A stretch of DNA of 64,000 nt, taken from Aliigemmobacter aestuarii (GTDB lineage Bacteria > Pseudomonadota > Alphaproteobacteria > Rhodobacterales > Rhodobacteraceae). The notes below the pieces were generated by a model. The model had not been told where the DNA came from and did no database searches. It saw nothing but the letters and a program-made list of their open reading frames with translations. Positions 1 through 12,482 of the stretch are shown one piece after another. How positions within the stretch are numbered: position 1 is the first letter of the stretch; every line of letters starts with the position of its first letter. A program made the position numbers and the translations under genes. The stretch lies in the NCBI RefSeq assembly GCF_004799285.1, contig NZ_SSND01000001.1:1612001-1676000 (forward strand). Direction: 5' to 3'.

Positions 1-1481
1 TGCACGCGCCGCAGGGCGATACCTATGCCGACCTTCTGTTCACGATGATCGAACGGCGTAATCATCGCCCGCCGGTCACCTTCACCACCTTCCAGGCGTC
101 CGATCTTGGCGCGGATACCGCAAGCCTGTTCAAGCGGTCGGCGCAGGCGGCGTTCGACCGGTTCCGCCCCGATGCGATGATCGTCGGGGCCTCCTGCACG
201 GCCGAACTGATCCAGGACGATCCCGGCGGGCTGGCTGCGACGCTTGGCCTGCCCTGCCCGGTCGTCCCGCTGGACCTGCCCAGCTACAGCCGCAAGGAAA
301 ACTTCGGAGCGGATGAAACCTTCCTGGCGCTGGTCAGGGCGCTGGCCCGGTCGATGCCGCGCAGCGAAAGGGTTTCCTGCAACCTTCTGGGCGCGACCGC
401 GCTTGGTTTCCGCCATCGCGACGACGTTGCCGAAATCGCCGGGCTTCTGGAACGGATGGGAATCGCAGTCAACGTGGCCGCCCCGCTGGATGCCTCGCCC
501 GCCGATATCGCGCGGATGGGACAGGCCCATTTCAACGTGCTGCTTTATCCCGAAACGGGCGAGGGCGCGGCGCGCTGGATGGAACGCAATCTGGGCCAGC
601 CCTACACAAAGACCGTGCCGATCGGCGTGGGCGCGACCCGCGATTTCATCGCCGAGGTGGCGCGGCTTGCCTCGGTTTCGGCGGATGTGCCGGAAACCGG
701 CCTGCGCCAGCCGTGGTGGTCGGCCTCGGTCGACAGCACCTATCTGACCGGCAAGCGCGTTTTCATCTTCGGCGATGCGACCCATGCGATGGCCGCCGCC
801 CGTGTGGCCGCAAGGGAAATCGGGTTCGAGGTGGTCGGTCTTGGCTGCTACAACCGCGAATTCGCCCGGCCCGTCCGCGCCGCTGCGAAGGATTACGGGA
901 TCGAGGCGCTGATCACCGACGATTACCTCGAGGTCGAGGCCGCCATCGCCGCCGCCGCGCCGGAACTGATCCTGGGCACGCAGATGGAACGCCACATCGG
1001 CAAACGGCTGGGGATTCCCTGCGCCGTCATCTCGGCCCCGGTACATGTGCAGGACTTCCCCGCCCGCTATTCGCCGCAGATGGGGTTCGAGGGCGCGAAC
1101 GTCCTGTTCGATACCTGGATCCACCCGCTGGTCATGGGGCTTGAGGAACATCTGCTGACGATGTTCCGCGAGGATTTCGAATTCCACGACGCCGCCGGGC
1201 CCAGCCATCACGGCGGCAAGGCCGACCTGCGCCCCGTCGCCGAACCGCATATCCCCGAACCGGCCCCGGCCAATGTGATGGCGGCCCAGATGATCGAGGC
1301 GGCACAGGCCCTGGCCGAGGCGATCCGCTGGCTGCCCGACGCCGAGAAGGAACTGCGCAAGATCCCGTTCTTCGTCCGCGCCAAGGCCCGGCGGAACACC
1401 GAAAAATACGCCGCCGACCGTGGGCTGACCGCGATCACGATCGAAACGCTCTACGAGGCGAAGGCCCATTATGCGCGATGA
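1..1481 (+). CDS. bchB: Light-independent protochlorophyllide reductase subunit B, 5'-truncated by window edge
   Basis: BchB is the catalytic partner of BchN in the dark-operative protochlorophyllide oxidoreductase, which reduces ring D of protochlorophyllide during bacteriochlorophyll synthesis. The reading frame is open from base 3, so the first 30 or so residues lie outside the window; 492 residues are visible against a usual 510-530. The start of the visible part ([19 protein letters not shown]) and the C-terminal PCP_red-type region (about the last 45 residues, with [16 protein letters not shown]) are typical of the family. The gene overlaps bchH by 11 bases, the usual bchB-bchH arrangement in purple bacteria, so the two are probably translationally coupled. 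It looks intact as far as it goes. Confidence 0.96.
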   Translation, partial: HAPQGDTYADLLFTMIERRNHRPPVTFTTFQASDLGADTASLFKRSAQAAFDRFRPDAMIVGASCTAELIQDDPGGLAATLGLPCPVVPLDLPSYSRKENFGADETFLALVRALARSMPRSERVSCNLLGATALGFRHRDDVAEIAGLLERMGIAVNVAAPLDASPADIARMGQAHFNVLLYPETGEGAARWMERNLGQPYTKTVPIGVGATRDFIAEVARLASVSADVPETGLRQPWWSASVDSTYLTGKRVFIFGDATHAMAAARVAAREIGFEVVGLGCYNREFARPVRAAAKDYGIEALITDDYLEVEAAIAAAAPELILGTQMERHIGKRLGIPCAVISAPVHVQDFPARYSPQMGFEGANVLFDTWIHPLVMGLEEHLLTMFREDFEFHDAAGPSHHGGKADLRPVAEPHIPEPAPANVMAAQMIEAAQALAEAIRWLPDAEKELRKIPFFVRAKARRNTEKYAADRGLTAITIETLYEAKAHYAR

Positions 1482-2118
1482 CAGCTTCACATCGCCGGAC
1501 CTGACGCTGTCGCCCGATCCGATCCGGGCGGATGACGGGCTTTACCGGTTTGTGATCGTCACGCTGGATGCCCATGCGGCCGGTCCCGCGATGCGGGTGG
1601 CCGGACGGCTGGCCAAGGATTTTCCCGGCATCTCGATTTCGGTCCATGCCGCCGCGGAATGGGCCGAGAACCCCGCCGCCCTTGCCCGCGCACGCGCCGA
1701 TGTGGCGCGGGCGAACATCATCGTGGCGAACCTGCTGTTCATCGAGGAACACCTGACCGCGATCCTGCCGCAGATGCAGGCGGTGCGCGACCGTCTGGAC
1801 GCATTCGTGGGCGTGATATCGGATCCGCAGATCGTCAAGCTCACGCGGATGGGCGATCTGGACATGGCGCAACCCGCCTCGGGCGCGATGGCCTTCCTGA
1901 AGAAGCTGCGCGGATCGAAATCGCCTTCGGCCTCGTCGGGCGAAAGGCAGATGGCGTTGTTGCGGCGGCTGCCGAAGATCCTGCGCTTCATCCCCGGCAA
2001 GGCGCAGGACATGCGGGCCTGGTTCCTGTCGATGCAGTACTGGCTGGGCGGGTCCGACGACAACATCGAAGGCATGATCCGGTTCCTGGTCAGCCGCTAC
2101 GCACCCAATCGCGACTGA
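1471..2118 (+). CDS. bchH: Magnesium chelatase subunit H, N-terminal part (ends at in-frame TGA)
   Basis: This is the first 215 residues of BchH, the large porphyrin-binding subunit of Mg-chelatase that inserts Mg2+ into protoporphyrin IX with BchI and BchD. The segment matches the N-terminal DUF3479-type domain ([16 protein letters not shown], then HAAAEW and [11 protein letters not shown]). It stops at TGA 2116-2118, but the same frame reopens directly and continues as the rest of BchH to 5076, with no shift of frame. Together the parts would make about 1,200 codons, the normal BchH length. The stop falls in the linker before the large CobN/Mg-chelatase domain. A nonsense change (TGG or CGA to TGA), a base-calling error, readthrough or two separate polypeptides are all possible. 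Confidence 0.9.
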   Translation: MRDDSFTSPDLTLSPDPIRADDGLYRFVIVTLDAHAAGPAMRVAGRLAKDFPGISISVHAAAEWAENPAALARARADVARANIIVANLLFIEEHLTAILPQMQAVRDRLDAFVGVISDPQIVKLTRMGDLDMAQPASGAMAFLKKLRGSKSPSASSGERQMALLRRLPKILRFIPGKAQDMRAWFLSMQYWLGGSDDNIEGMIRFLVSRYAPNRD

Positions 2119-2124
2119 CGCCGG

Positions 2125-6081
<3,957 letters not shown>

Positions 6082-6082
<1 letters not shown>

Positions 6083-6750
6083 TGTCCGACTACGGCCTTA
6101 CCCGTGACCGGGTCGAAACCTATTTCGACCGCACCGCCACCCAGACCTGGGAACGGCTGACCTCATCCGACAAGGTCAGCCGCATCCGCGAGACCGTCCG
6201 CGAAGGGCGCGACCGGATGCGCGCGCTGATGCTGTCGCGCCTGCCCGCCGACCTGACCGGCGCGCGGGTTCTGGATGCGGGCTGCGGCACCGGTGCGATG
6301 GCCACCGAACTGGCGCGGCGCGGCGCGCATGTGGTGGGCGTCGACATCTCGCCCCAGCTGATCGGCATCGCGCGCCGCAGGCTCGATCCCGATCTGGCGG
6401 GGTTTGTGGAGTTTCACGCCGGCGACATGACCGACCCCGCGCTTGGCCGGTTCGATCACGCCCTGGCGATGGACAGCCTGATCTATTACCGCGACCGCGA
6501 CATCGGCCAGATCATCGACGAGCTGTCGCACCGCTGCGCCCGCAACATCGTTTTCACCGTCGCGCCGCGCACGCCGTTCCTGATGGCCTTCTGGTCGATG
6601 GGCAAGCTGTTTCCCCGGTCGGACCGGTCGCCGGTCATGGTGCCGCACGATCCCCGCAGGCTGGCGCGGCATTGCCCCGGCCAGCTGCATCGCGTCGGGC
6701 GCGTGTCATCGGGTTTCTACATCTCGGAATGTCTGGAGCATCGCAGATGA
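6082..6750 (+). CDS. bchM: Magnesium protoporphyrin IX methyltransferase
   Basis: BchM transfers a methyl group from S-adenosylmethionine to the ring-C propionate of Mg-protoporphyrin IX, producing the substrate of the AcsF cyclase encoded downstream. The 222-residue protein has the class I methyltransferase motif VLDAGCGTG at about residues 64-72, followed by VVGVDIS, and ends at a normal family length. Its start overlaps the bchL stop and its stop overlaps the lhaA start (ATGA), so all three are probably translationally coupled. Confidence 0.96.
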
Positions 6751-8183
6751 TCATCCGGCGCAAGCATGTGGCACAACTGGGGGCACGCTGGATGCCCTTT
6801 GCCGATGCGGCCTCTGCCGATCTGCCGCTTGGCCAGCTCTGGCGGCTGGCGCTGTTCCAGATTTCGGTCGGCATGGCGCAGGTGCTGCTTCTGGGCACGC
6901 TGAACCGCGTGATGATCGTGGAACTTTCGGTGCCCGCGATGGTGGTGGCGATGATGATCGCCATTCCGGTTCTGGTCGCCCCGTTCCGCGCGCTTCTGGG
7001 CCACCGGTCCGATACATACAGGTCGGCCCTGGGGTGGAAGCGCATTCCCTATCTCTGGTTCGGGTCGCTCTGGCAGATGGGCGGGCTGGCCGTCATGCCT
7101 TTCGCGCTGATCGTGCTGTCGGGCGACCAGTTCAAGGGGCCGACATGGGCGGGCGAGGTTCTGGCCGCGCTGGCCTTCCTCATGGCCGGTCTGGGCATGC
7201 ACATGACCCAGACCGCGGGCCTTGCCCTTGCCGCCGACCGCGCCTCCGATGATACCCGGCCGCGCGTCGTGGCGATGCTTTACATCCTTTATCTTGTCGG
7301 CATGGGGATTTCGGCGATCATCGTCGGCTGGCTTCTGCGCGACTATGAACCGATCCTGCTGGTGCGCGTGGTGCAGGGCTGCGGCGCGGCGACCCTGGTT
7401 CTGAACATCATCGCCTTCTGGAAACAGGAACGTGTGCGCCCGATGTCGGCGGCCGAACGCGCGGCGCCGCGTCCGGCCTTCGCCGCCGCCTGGAAGGACC
7501 TGATGGCACAGGATGGCGCGCGGCGGCTTCTGGTCGTGGTGTTCATCGGCACGCTGGCCTTCAACATGCAGGATGTCCTGCTTGAGCCCTACGGCGGCCA
7601 GGTCCTGGGCCTTTCGGTTTCCGCCACGACGCTGCTGACCGGGGTCTGGGCGCTTGGTGCGCTTCTGGGCTTCATCTGGGCAACGCAGCGCCTGTCGCAG
7701 GGGGCGGAACCCTATCGCCAGGCGGCCCGTGGCCTGCTGTTCGGCATCGCCGCCTTTTCCGCCGTCATCTTCGCAAGCCCGCTGGACAGCGCCGCGCTGT
7801 TCTATGCCGGGGCCTTCGCCATCGGTCTGGGCAACGGCGTGTTCGGCCTGTCGACCCTGAATGCCGCGATGGCGCAGGCGCAGCGCAGCGCCGGCGCGGG
7901 GCTTGCGCTTGGCGCCTGGGGGTCGGCACAGGCCACCGCCGCAGGCCTTGCGATCCTGATCGGCGGGGTCCTGCGGGATGCTGTCAACCACATCGTCGAC
8001 AGCGGTCTTGTCGGCGCGGTCCACGACATCAGCCTTGGCTATTCCGTGGTCTATCACATCGAGATCGCCCTGCTTTTCCTTACCCTTGCCGTTCTGGGCC
8101 CGCTTGTCCGGATCGGCAGCCTGAACCCTGCCACACCGGACCAAGGCCAGACGCGTTTGCGTCTCGCCGAATTCCCAACCTGA
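6747..8183 (+). CDS. lhaA: Light-harvesting complex 1 assembly protein, PucC/LhaA family
   Basis: LhaA is a polytopic inner-membrane protein of the major-facilitator-like PucC/BCD family that assists assembly of the LH1 antenna around the reaction centre. The 478-residue product has about 12 hydrophobic segments and family blocks such as ALLGHRSDTYRSALGWKRIP and LEPYGGQVLGLSV. I chose the ATG at 6747 because it overlaps the bchM stop as ATGA and begins at MIIRRKHVAQLG; an in-frame upstream codon at 6672 would add unrelated sequence. Position between bchM and puhA is the textbook location of lhaA (also called orf1696). In related species promoters for puhA lie inside this gene. Confidence 0.93.
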   Translation: MIIRRKHVAQLGARWMPFADAASADLPLGQLWRLALFQISVGMAQVLLLGTLNRVMIVELSVPAMVVAMMIAIPVLVAPFRALLGHRSDTYRSALGWKRIPYLWFGSLWQMGGLAVMPFALIVLSGDQFKGPTWAGEVLAALAFLMAGLGMHMTQTAGLALAADRASDDTRPRVVAMLYILYLVGMGISAIIVGWLLRDYEPILLVRVVQGCGAATLVLNIIAFWKQERVRPMSAAERAAPRPAFAAAWKDLMAQDGARRLLVVVFIGTLAFNMQDVLLEPYGGQVLGLSVSATTLLTGVWALGALLGFIWATQRLSQGAEPYRQAARGLLFGIAAFSAVIFASPLDSAALFYAGAFAIGLGNGVFGLSTLNAAMAQAQRSAGAGLALGAWGSAQATAAGLAILIGGVLRDAVNHIVDSGLVGAVHDISLGYSVVYHIEIALLFLTLAVLGPLVRIGSLNPATPDQGQTRLRLAEFPT

Positions 8184-8198
8184 CAACGGAGGACCCAG

Positions 8199-8966
8199 AT
8201 GGTTGGTGTCAACTTCTTTGGAAATTTCGATCTGGCCAGCCTTTCGATCTGGCTGTTCTGGGGCTTCTTCGCCCTGCTCATCTACTACCTGCAGACCGAG
8301 AACATGCGCGAAGGCTATCCTCTGGAAAACGAGGACGGGTCCGTTGCCCCCAATCAGGGCCCATTCCCCGTGCCGAAGCCCAAGACGGTGATCCTGCCGA
8401 ACGGACAGGGTTCGGTCACGCTGCCCTCGGCCGCAAACGAGGCCGCGCATCGCCGTGCCGATCTGGCGCTGGCCCGCACGGCCGTGTCCGAGGGTTTCCC
8501 GCACATGCCCACGGGCAACCCGATGCTTGACGGTGTCGGCCCTGCCTCATGGGTTCCGCGCAAGGACGCCGCCGAACTTGACGGCCACGGCCACGCCAAG
8601 ATCCAGCCGATGTCGAAGATCGACGGCATGGCCGTCAGCGCCGGTGGCGATCCGCGCGGTCTGCCGGTTCAGGCGGGCGATCTGGAGGTCGTCGGCCGGA
8701 TCAAGGACATGTGGATCGACGTGCCCGAACAGCTTGTCCGCTATCTGGAAATCGACCTGAACAGCGGCAAGTCGCGGCTGGTGCCGATGACCATGTGCAA
8801 GATCTGGTCGGATCGCGTGCGCATCAATGCGCTGACGTCCGACCTGTTCGACGACATCCCCGCAACGGCCGCCGCAGACAAGGTGACCAAGCTCGAGGAA
8901 GACAAGATCTCGGCCTATGTCGCCTCGGGCTGGCTTTACGCCAAGGGCCGCAAGCGCGGCTTCTGA
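8199..8966 (+). CDS. puhA: Photosynthetic reaction centre subunit H
   Basis: PuhA is the H subunit of the type II reaction centre. It caps the L/M core on the cytoplasmic side and tunes proton uptake to the secondary quinone. The 255-residue protein has one membrane helix near the N-terminus (about residues 12-32) followed by [14 protein letters not shown], a hallmark of subunit H, and a large cytoplasmic PRC-barrel domain. A strong ribosome site (GGAGGA) lies 6-7 bases before ATG 8199. The gene starts 15 bases after lhaA and is followed by a perfect hairpin, which may keep puhA message more abundant than that of the assembly genes downstream. Confidence 0.97.
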   Translation: MVGVNFFGNFDLASLSIWLFWGFFALLIYYLQTENMREGYPLENEDGSVAPNQGPFPVPKPKTVILPNGQGSVTLPSAANEAAHRRADLALARTAVSEGFPHMPTGNPMLDGVGPASWVPRKDAAELDGHGHAKIQPMSKIDGMAVSAGGDPRGLPVQAGDLEVVGRIKDMWIDVPEQLVRYLEIDLNSGKSRLVPMTMCKIWSDRVRINALTSDLFDDIPATAAADKVTKLEEDKISAYVASGWLYAKGRKRGF

Positions 8967-8975
8967 CCACGAAGG

Positions 8976-9001
8976 GAAGCGGCGCGCGCCCGCGCCGCTT
9001 C
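8976..9001 (+). terminator. Perfect 11-bp intercistronic hairpin after puhA
   Basis: GAAGCGGCGCG (8976-8986), loop CGCC, CGCGCCGCTTC (8991-9001). It sits between the puhA stop and the puhB ribosome site with no T-run, so it is more likely a partial terminator or 3'-end stabiliser than a full stop. A comparable intercistronic hairpin in the puf operon is known to set the antenna-to-reaction-centre mRNA ratio. Confidence 0.7.
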
Positions 9002-9030
9002 GTCTTACCCTACGTGACGGAGGGTCTGCC

Positions 9031-9672
9031 ATGTCAGACCACGATTTCCGCTTCGAGCCGCAGCCCGGCCTGCCGGCGCCCCTGCCGGAAGGCGAGGCAC
9101 TTCTCTGGCAAGGCAGCCCCGATGCAAAGGCGCTGGCGCGCGAAGCCTTCAAGATCAACTGGATCACCGGCTACCTTCTGCTGATCGCGGTCTGGCGCGG
9201 CGGCGCGGCCTTTGCCGATGGCGGGCTTGCGCGGTCCCTGGCCGTCTTCCTGCCCTACCTCGTGCTCGCGCTGGCCGGATATGCGGTGATCCGCGTCCTC
9301 GCCTGGGCCAGCGCCCGCGCGGCGATCTATTCGATCACCTCGAACCGCGTGATCCTGCGCATCGGCGCGGCGCTTCAGGTCACCTATACGGTTCCCTTCA
9401 CCCGCATCGCGACCGCCAGCGCCGACATCCGCCCCGTGTCGGGCACCGGCACCATCGCGCTGGAGCTGACGGAAGGCGCGCAGCTTTCCTACCTTGTGCT
9501 CTGGCCTCACCTGCGGCCCGGATTTGCGCGCAAGGTGCAGCCTGCGCTGCGCTGCATCCCCGATGCCGCCCGTGTGGCCCGAATCCTGGCCGATGCCGCG
9601 CAGACGCGCCTGAACGAACCGGTCGTGACCCGCCGCCCGACGGCGGCAGGCGAACCGATCGCTGCGGAATAG
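9031..9672 (+). CDS. puhB: Photosynthetic complex assembly protein PuhB
   Basis: PuhB is a membrane protein needed for efficient reaction-centre assembly in Rhodobacter. The 213-residue product has the family N-terminus (PEGEALLWQGSP), membrane segments at about residues 45-65 and 70-95, and a PH-like C-terminal part (YSITSNRVILRIG). ATG 9031 is preferred over in-frame codons further upstream because GGAGG ends 8 bases before it and the upstream extension would run through the hairpin. Order puhA-puhB-puhC is the standard one. Confidence 0.93.
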   Translation: MSDHDFRFEPQPGLPAPLPEGEALLWQGSPDAKALAREAFKINWITGYLLLIAVWRGGAAFADGGLARSLAVFLPYLVLALAGYAVIRVLAWASARAAIYSITSNRVILRIGAALQVTYTVPFTRIATASADIRPVSGTGTIALELTEGAQLSYLVLWPHLRPGFARKVQPALRCIPDAARVARILADAAQTRLNEPVVTRRPTAAGEPIAAE

Positions 9673-9682
9673 GGGGTTCATC

Positions 9683-10147
9683 ATGGCCTATCTCAAGACC
9701 CTGGCGAACCGTCCCAGCCCCGAACGCGAGATGATCCCGCGCGCCCTTCTGTGGGCGATGCTGGCGCTGGCGCTGGCGGCACTGGCGATCACCACCTTTG
9801 CCGTCCTGACAGACCGCCCCCCTGTGGGCCAGCCCGCCGCAGGCAACGTCGTGGCAGAACGGCTGGTCATCCTGGAAGGGCGCAGCGCGCAGGCCGTCAC
9901 CGTCTATGACGCCGACGGCACGCTTCTGATGGAACTCGATCACGGCGGCTTCATCACCGTGATCCAGAACGCCGTGGCCCGCGAACGCACCGTGGCCCGC
10001 GTGCCCGGAAACCCGCCGATCCGCATCGTGCAATACGACAACGGGCGGCTTGTGGCGGAAGACCCGCATTCCAAGGCGTCGATCGAACTCTACGCCTTCG
10101 GCAAGGACAACAAAGCCGCATTCGAACGGCTGATGGCCCACAAGTAA
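9683..10147 (+). CDS. puhC: Photosynthetic complex assembly protein PuhC
   Basis: PuhC helps organise the reaction centre-LH1 complex in the membrane. The 154-residue protein has one N-terminal membrane helix (about residues 22-42) and a periplasmic domain with RLVILEGRSAQAVTVYDADG and DHGGFITV, both typical of the PuhC family (photosynthetic complex assembly protein 1). It begins 10 bases after puhB with GGGGGTTC upstream and is followed 16 bases later by a small gene of unknown function. Confidence 0.92.
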   Translation: MAYLKTLANRPSPEREMIPRALLWAMLALALAALAITTFAVLTDRPPVGQPAAGNVVAERLVILEGRSAQAVTVYDADGTLLMELDHGGFITVIQNAVARERTVARVPGNPPIRIVQYDNGRLVAEDPHSKASIELYAFGKDNKAAFERLMAHK

Positions 10148-10163
10148 CAAAGGGAAACGCACT

Positions 10164-10460
10164 ATGGGACTTTTCACGAAAGAAAGGGAAACCGTGCCCT
10201 GCACGGTCGAGGTCAGCCACCGTTTCGAAAGCCTGCATGCGCATGTGCGCTTTGACAACGGGGCCGTCATCCATCCGGGCGACGAGGTTCTGGTGCATGG
10301 TGCGCCGATCCTTGCCGCCTTCGGCGAATTGCTGGTCGAACAGCGCACCGCCACCATCACCCGCGCCTCGATGATCGAACGTTGGTGGACCCGCCTGACC
10401 GGCGATCTGGAATTCATGGAACTTTGTGAATTCTCGTTCAGCGAGGAGTTGATGGCATGA
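10164..10460 (+). CDS. Small conserved protein of the puh-acsF block, function unknown
   Basis: A 98-residue acidic protein without signal peptide or membrane helix, beginning MGLFTKERETVPCTVEVSHR and containing HVRFDNGAVIHPGDEVLVHG, which looks like a small beta-rich fold. AAAGGGAA lies 8-9 bases before the start. It overlaps acsF by 4 bases (ATGA), so it is probably co-translated with the aerobic cyclase. From memory, genes of similar size occupy the puhC-acsF gap in other Rhodobacterales. A role with AcsF or in complex assembly is inferred from position only; I recognise no characterised family. Confidence 0.85.
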   Translation: MGLFTKERETVPCTVEVSHRFESLHAHVRFDNGAVIHPGDEVLVHGAPILAAFGELLVEQRTATITRASMIERWWTRLTGDLEFMELCEFSFSEELMA

Positions 10461-11557
10461 AAGACGCAACTTTCGACACCACGCACGGTGAACTGCATGC
10501 CGAGCTTTCGGACCGGTTCGACACCACGGCGATGGCCACCGAAACCACGCTGCTGAACCCGCGTTTCTACACCACCGATTTCGACGAGATGGACCGGATC
10601 GACGTATCCCCCGTCCGCGAACAGTGGGACGCGCTCCTGGCGCAAATGAAATCGGACCCGAACAAGGGCCATTTCAAGAAGACCGCCGACTGGGACCATG
10701 TCGACTGGGAAGGGATGGACCCGAAACTGCGGGCCGAATTCATCGACTTTCTGGTGTCATCCTGCACGGCCGAGTTTTCCGGATGCGTGCTTTACAAGGA
10801 AATGAAGCGTCGCGGCACCAATGCCGACATCTGCGAGCTGTTCAACTACATGGCCCGCGACGAGGCGCGGCATGCCGGCTTCATCAACGATGCGCTGCGG
10901 GAGGCGGGCGTGGCGGTGAACCTGGGCTTCCTGACCAAGGCCAAGAAATACACCTACTTCCGGCCGAAGTTCATCTATTACGCCACCTATCTGTCGGAAA
11001 AGATTGGCTACGCCCGCTATATCACGATCTTCCGCCACCTTGAGGCGCATCCCGAACACCGGTTCCACCCGATTTTCAAGTGGTTTAAGGAATGGTGCAA
11101 CGACGAGTTCAGCCATGGCGAGGCCTTCGCCCTCTTGATGCGCACCGATCCGAAGCTGACGGAAAGCTTCACCAACAAGCTGTGGATCAAGTTCTTCCTT
11201 GTCGCCGTCTATTCCACGATGTGGGTGCGCGACCATGCCCGCAAGGATTTTCACGAGGCGCTTGGCGTCGACATCGACTGGTATGACCAGGAGGTGTTCC
11301 GCAAGACATCCACCATCGCCCGGCAGGTCTTTCCGATGGAGATCGACATCGACCATCCGGCGTGGATTCCGACGCTCCGCAAGATGAACGCGGCGATGCT
11401 GGACATGGAACGCGCAAAGCGCCGCGGTGGCCTGGGCGGCCGCATCGCACATGCCATGGCCTCGGCGCGCGCGGGGCTTGCCTTCGCGCGGCTTTATCTG
11501 ATCCCGGTCATACCGAGGACTCCGCCCGCCAACGTGCGGCTGGAGCCGTCGTATTGA
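10457..11557 (+). CDS. acsF: Aerobic Mg-protoporphyrin IX monomethyl ester oxidative cyclase
   Basis: AcsF is the membrane-associated di-iron enzyme that uses O2 to form the isocyclic ring E of bacteriochlorophyll. The 366-residue product has both ferritin-like metal-ligand motifs, DEARH (about residues 135-139) and DEFSH (about 216-220), plus an N-terminal block LNPRFYTTDFDEMD typical of AcsF. Its presence means the organism can make bacteriochlorophyll with oxygen; no oxygen-independent BchE cyclase is in this window. It overlaps the preceding small gene and is followed by a 97-base hairpin-rich gap before puhE. Confidence 0.97.
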   Translation: MKDATFDTTHGELHAELSDRFDTTAMATETTLLNPRFYTTDFDEMDRIDVSPVREQWDALLAQMKSDPNKGHFKKTADWDHVDWEGMDPKLRAEFIDFLVSSCTAEFSGCVLYKEMKRRGTNADICELFNYMARDEARHAGFINDALREAGVAVNLGFLTKAKKYTYFRPKFIYYATYLSEKIGYARYITIFRHLEAHPEHRFHPIFKWFKEWCNDEFSHGEAFALLMRTDPKLTESFTNKLWIKFFLVAVYSTMWVRDHARKDFHEALGVDIDWYDQEVFRKTSTIARQVFPMEIDIDHPAWIPTLRKMNAAMLDMERAKRRGGLGGRIAHAMASARAGLAFARLYLIPVIPRTPPANVRLEPSY

Positions 11558-11572
11558 CCGGTAACTCCCATA

Positions 11573-11650
11573 CCACCGCTCATGCGGTGGCTGCGGTGCG
11601 GGATGGGCGCGTCCCGGCACCCGGTGCGGCACCCCTGTCATGGGGGTGCC
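11573..11650 (+). promoter_or_regulatory. Three successive hairpins in the acsF-puhE gap, the last covering the puhE ribosome site
   Basis: Hairpin 1: CCACCGC (11573-11579), TCAT loop, GCGGTGG (11584-11590). Hairpin 2: GGTGC-GGGA (11595-11603) pairs with TCCC-G-GCACC (11612-11621). Hairpin 3: GGCACCCC (11628-11635) pairs with GGGGTGCC (11643-11650), hiding the GGGGG that would serve as Shine-Dalgarno for ATG 11655. GGTGC and GCACC copies in adjacent stems allow alternative pairing. No T-run is present, so translational control or mRNA processing is likelier than termination. Confidence 0.6.
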
Positions 11651-11654
11651 GCAT

Positions 11655-12482
11655 ATGACCAATCCGTGGATCGTCGCCGCATCGGCCATCTTCCTGTGGT
11701 GGGCCTCGACCGGGGCCATCCTGTGGCGCGTCCGCCGCGCCGATCTGGGCGGGCCCGACGATCACCTGTGGTCGGTCCTTCTGGGCCTGCCGCTGCTGGT
11801 CGGTGGCGCGATCGCCGCACATGCCACCGTGCACGACCTTTCGGTCGCGGGTGTCTATGGCGGCTTTCTTTCGGCGCTGGCCCTCTGGGGCTGGATCGAG
11901 CTGGCCTTCCTTTCAGGCGTGCTGACCGGCCCCACGCGCGAACCTTGCCCTGCGGGCGCGCGCCTGCCGGAACGGCTATGGCGCGCGATCGGGACGATCC
12001 TGTGGCACGAACTGGCGTTGATTGCGGGGCTTCTGGTGCTGACACACCTCAGCCTGGATACCGCCAATCCCTTTGCCGCATTGACCTTCGCCACGCTGTT
12101 CTTCGCCCGCATCTCGGCCAAGCTGAACCTGTTCTTCGGCGCGCCGCGGATCCACACCGAATTCCTGCCGCGGCCGCTTGCGCATCTGCCCAGCCATTTC
12201 CGCAAGGCACCGATGACCGCGCTTCTTCCCGTCTCGATCCTCGGGCTGGCGGCGGCCACTGCCCATTGGGGCGCCGAGGCCGCCGCCGCGCAGGAGGATG
12301 CGCCGTTCATCGGCTATCTGCTGCTGGCCGTTCTGACCGCGCTGGCGCTGATCGAACATCTCTTCATGGTCGTGCCCGTGCCCGACCAGAAACTGTGGCG
12401 CTGGATGCTGCCCGAGGCCGCGCCGACCACGCCACCCACCGCCCCAGGCCCCTTGCCAAGGAAACAGACCGATGGATTTTGA
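11655..12482 (+). CDS. puhE: Putative photosynthetic complex assembly protein 2 (DUF3623)
   Basis: PuhE is a polytopic membrane protein that modulates bacteriochlorophyll production and photosynthetic complex assembly in Rhodobacter. The 275-residue product has seven or so hydrophobic segments and the conserved block [18 protein letters not shown] followed by LPSHFRKA. I prefer ATG 11655 (MTNPWIV), which has GGGGG 8 bases upstream; ATG 11640 is also in frame but lies inside the hairpin. The 3' end overlaps the hemA start by 11 bases, so puhE and hemA are probably coupled. Confidence 0.92.
   Translation: MTNPWIVAASAIFLWWASTGAILWRVRRADLGGPDDHLWSVLLGLPLLVGGAIAAHATVHDLSVAGVYGGFLSALALWGWIELAFLSGVLTGPTREPCPAGARLPERLWRAIGTILWHELALIAGLLVLTHLSLDTANPFAALTFATLFFARISAKLNLFFGAPRIHTEFLPRPLAHLPSHFRKAPMTALLPVSILGLAAATAHWGAEAAAAQEDAPFIGYLLLAVLTALALIEHLFMVVPVPDQKLWRWMLPEAAPTTPPTAPGPLPRKQTDGF

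Noticed and set aside
2116-2118. TGA in bchH as selenocysteine
   Set aside because: BchH is not a known selenoprotein and no selenocysteine-insertion hairpin was recognised downstream.
6717-8504. 595-codon open frame on the - strand opposite lhaA
   Set aside because: Antisense shadow of a clear membrane-protein gene; composition is not protein-like.
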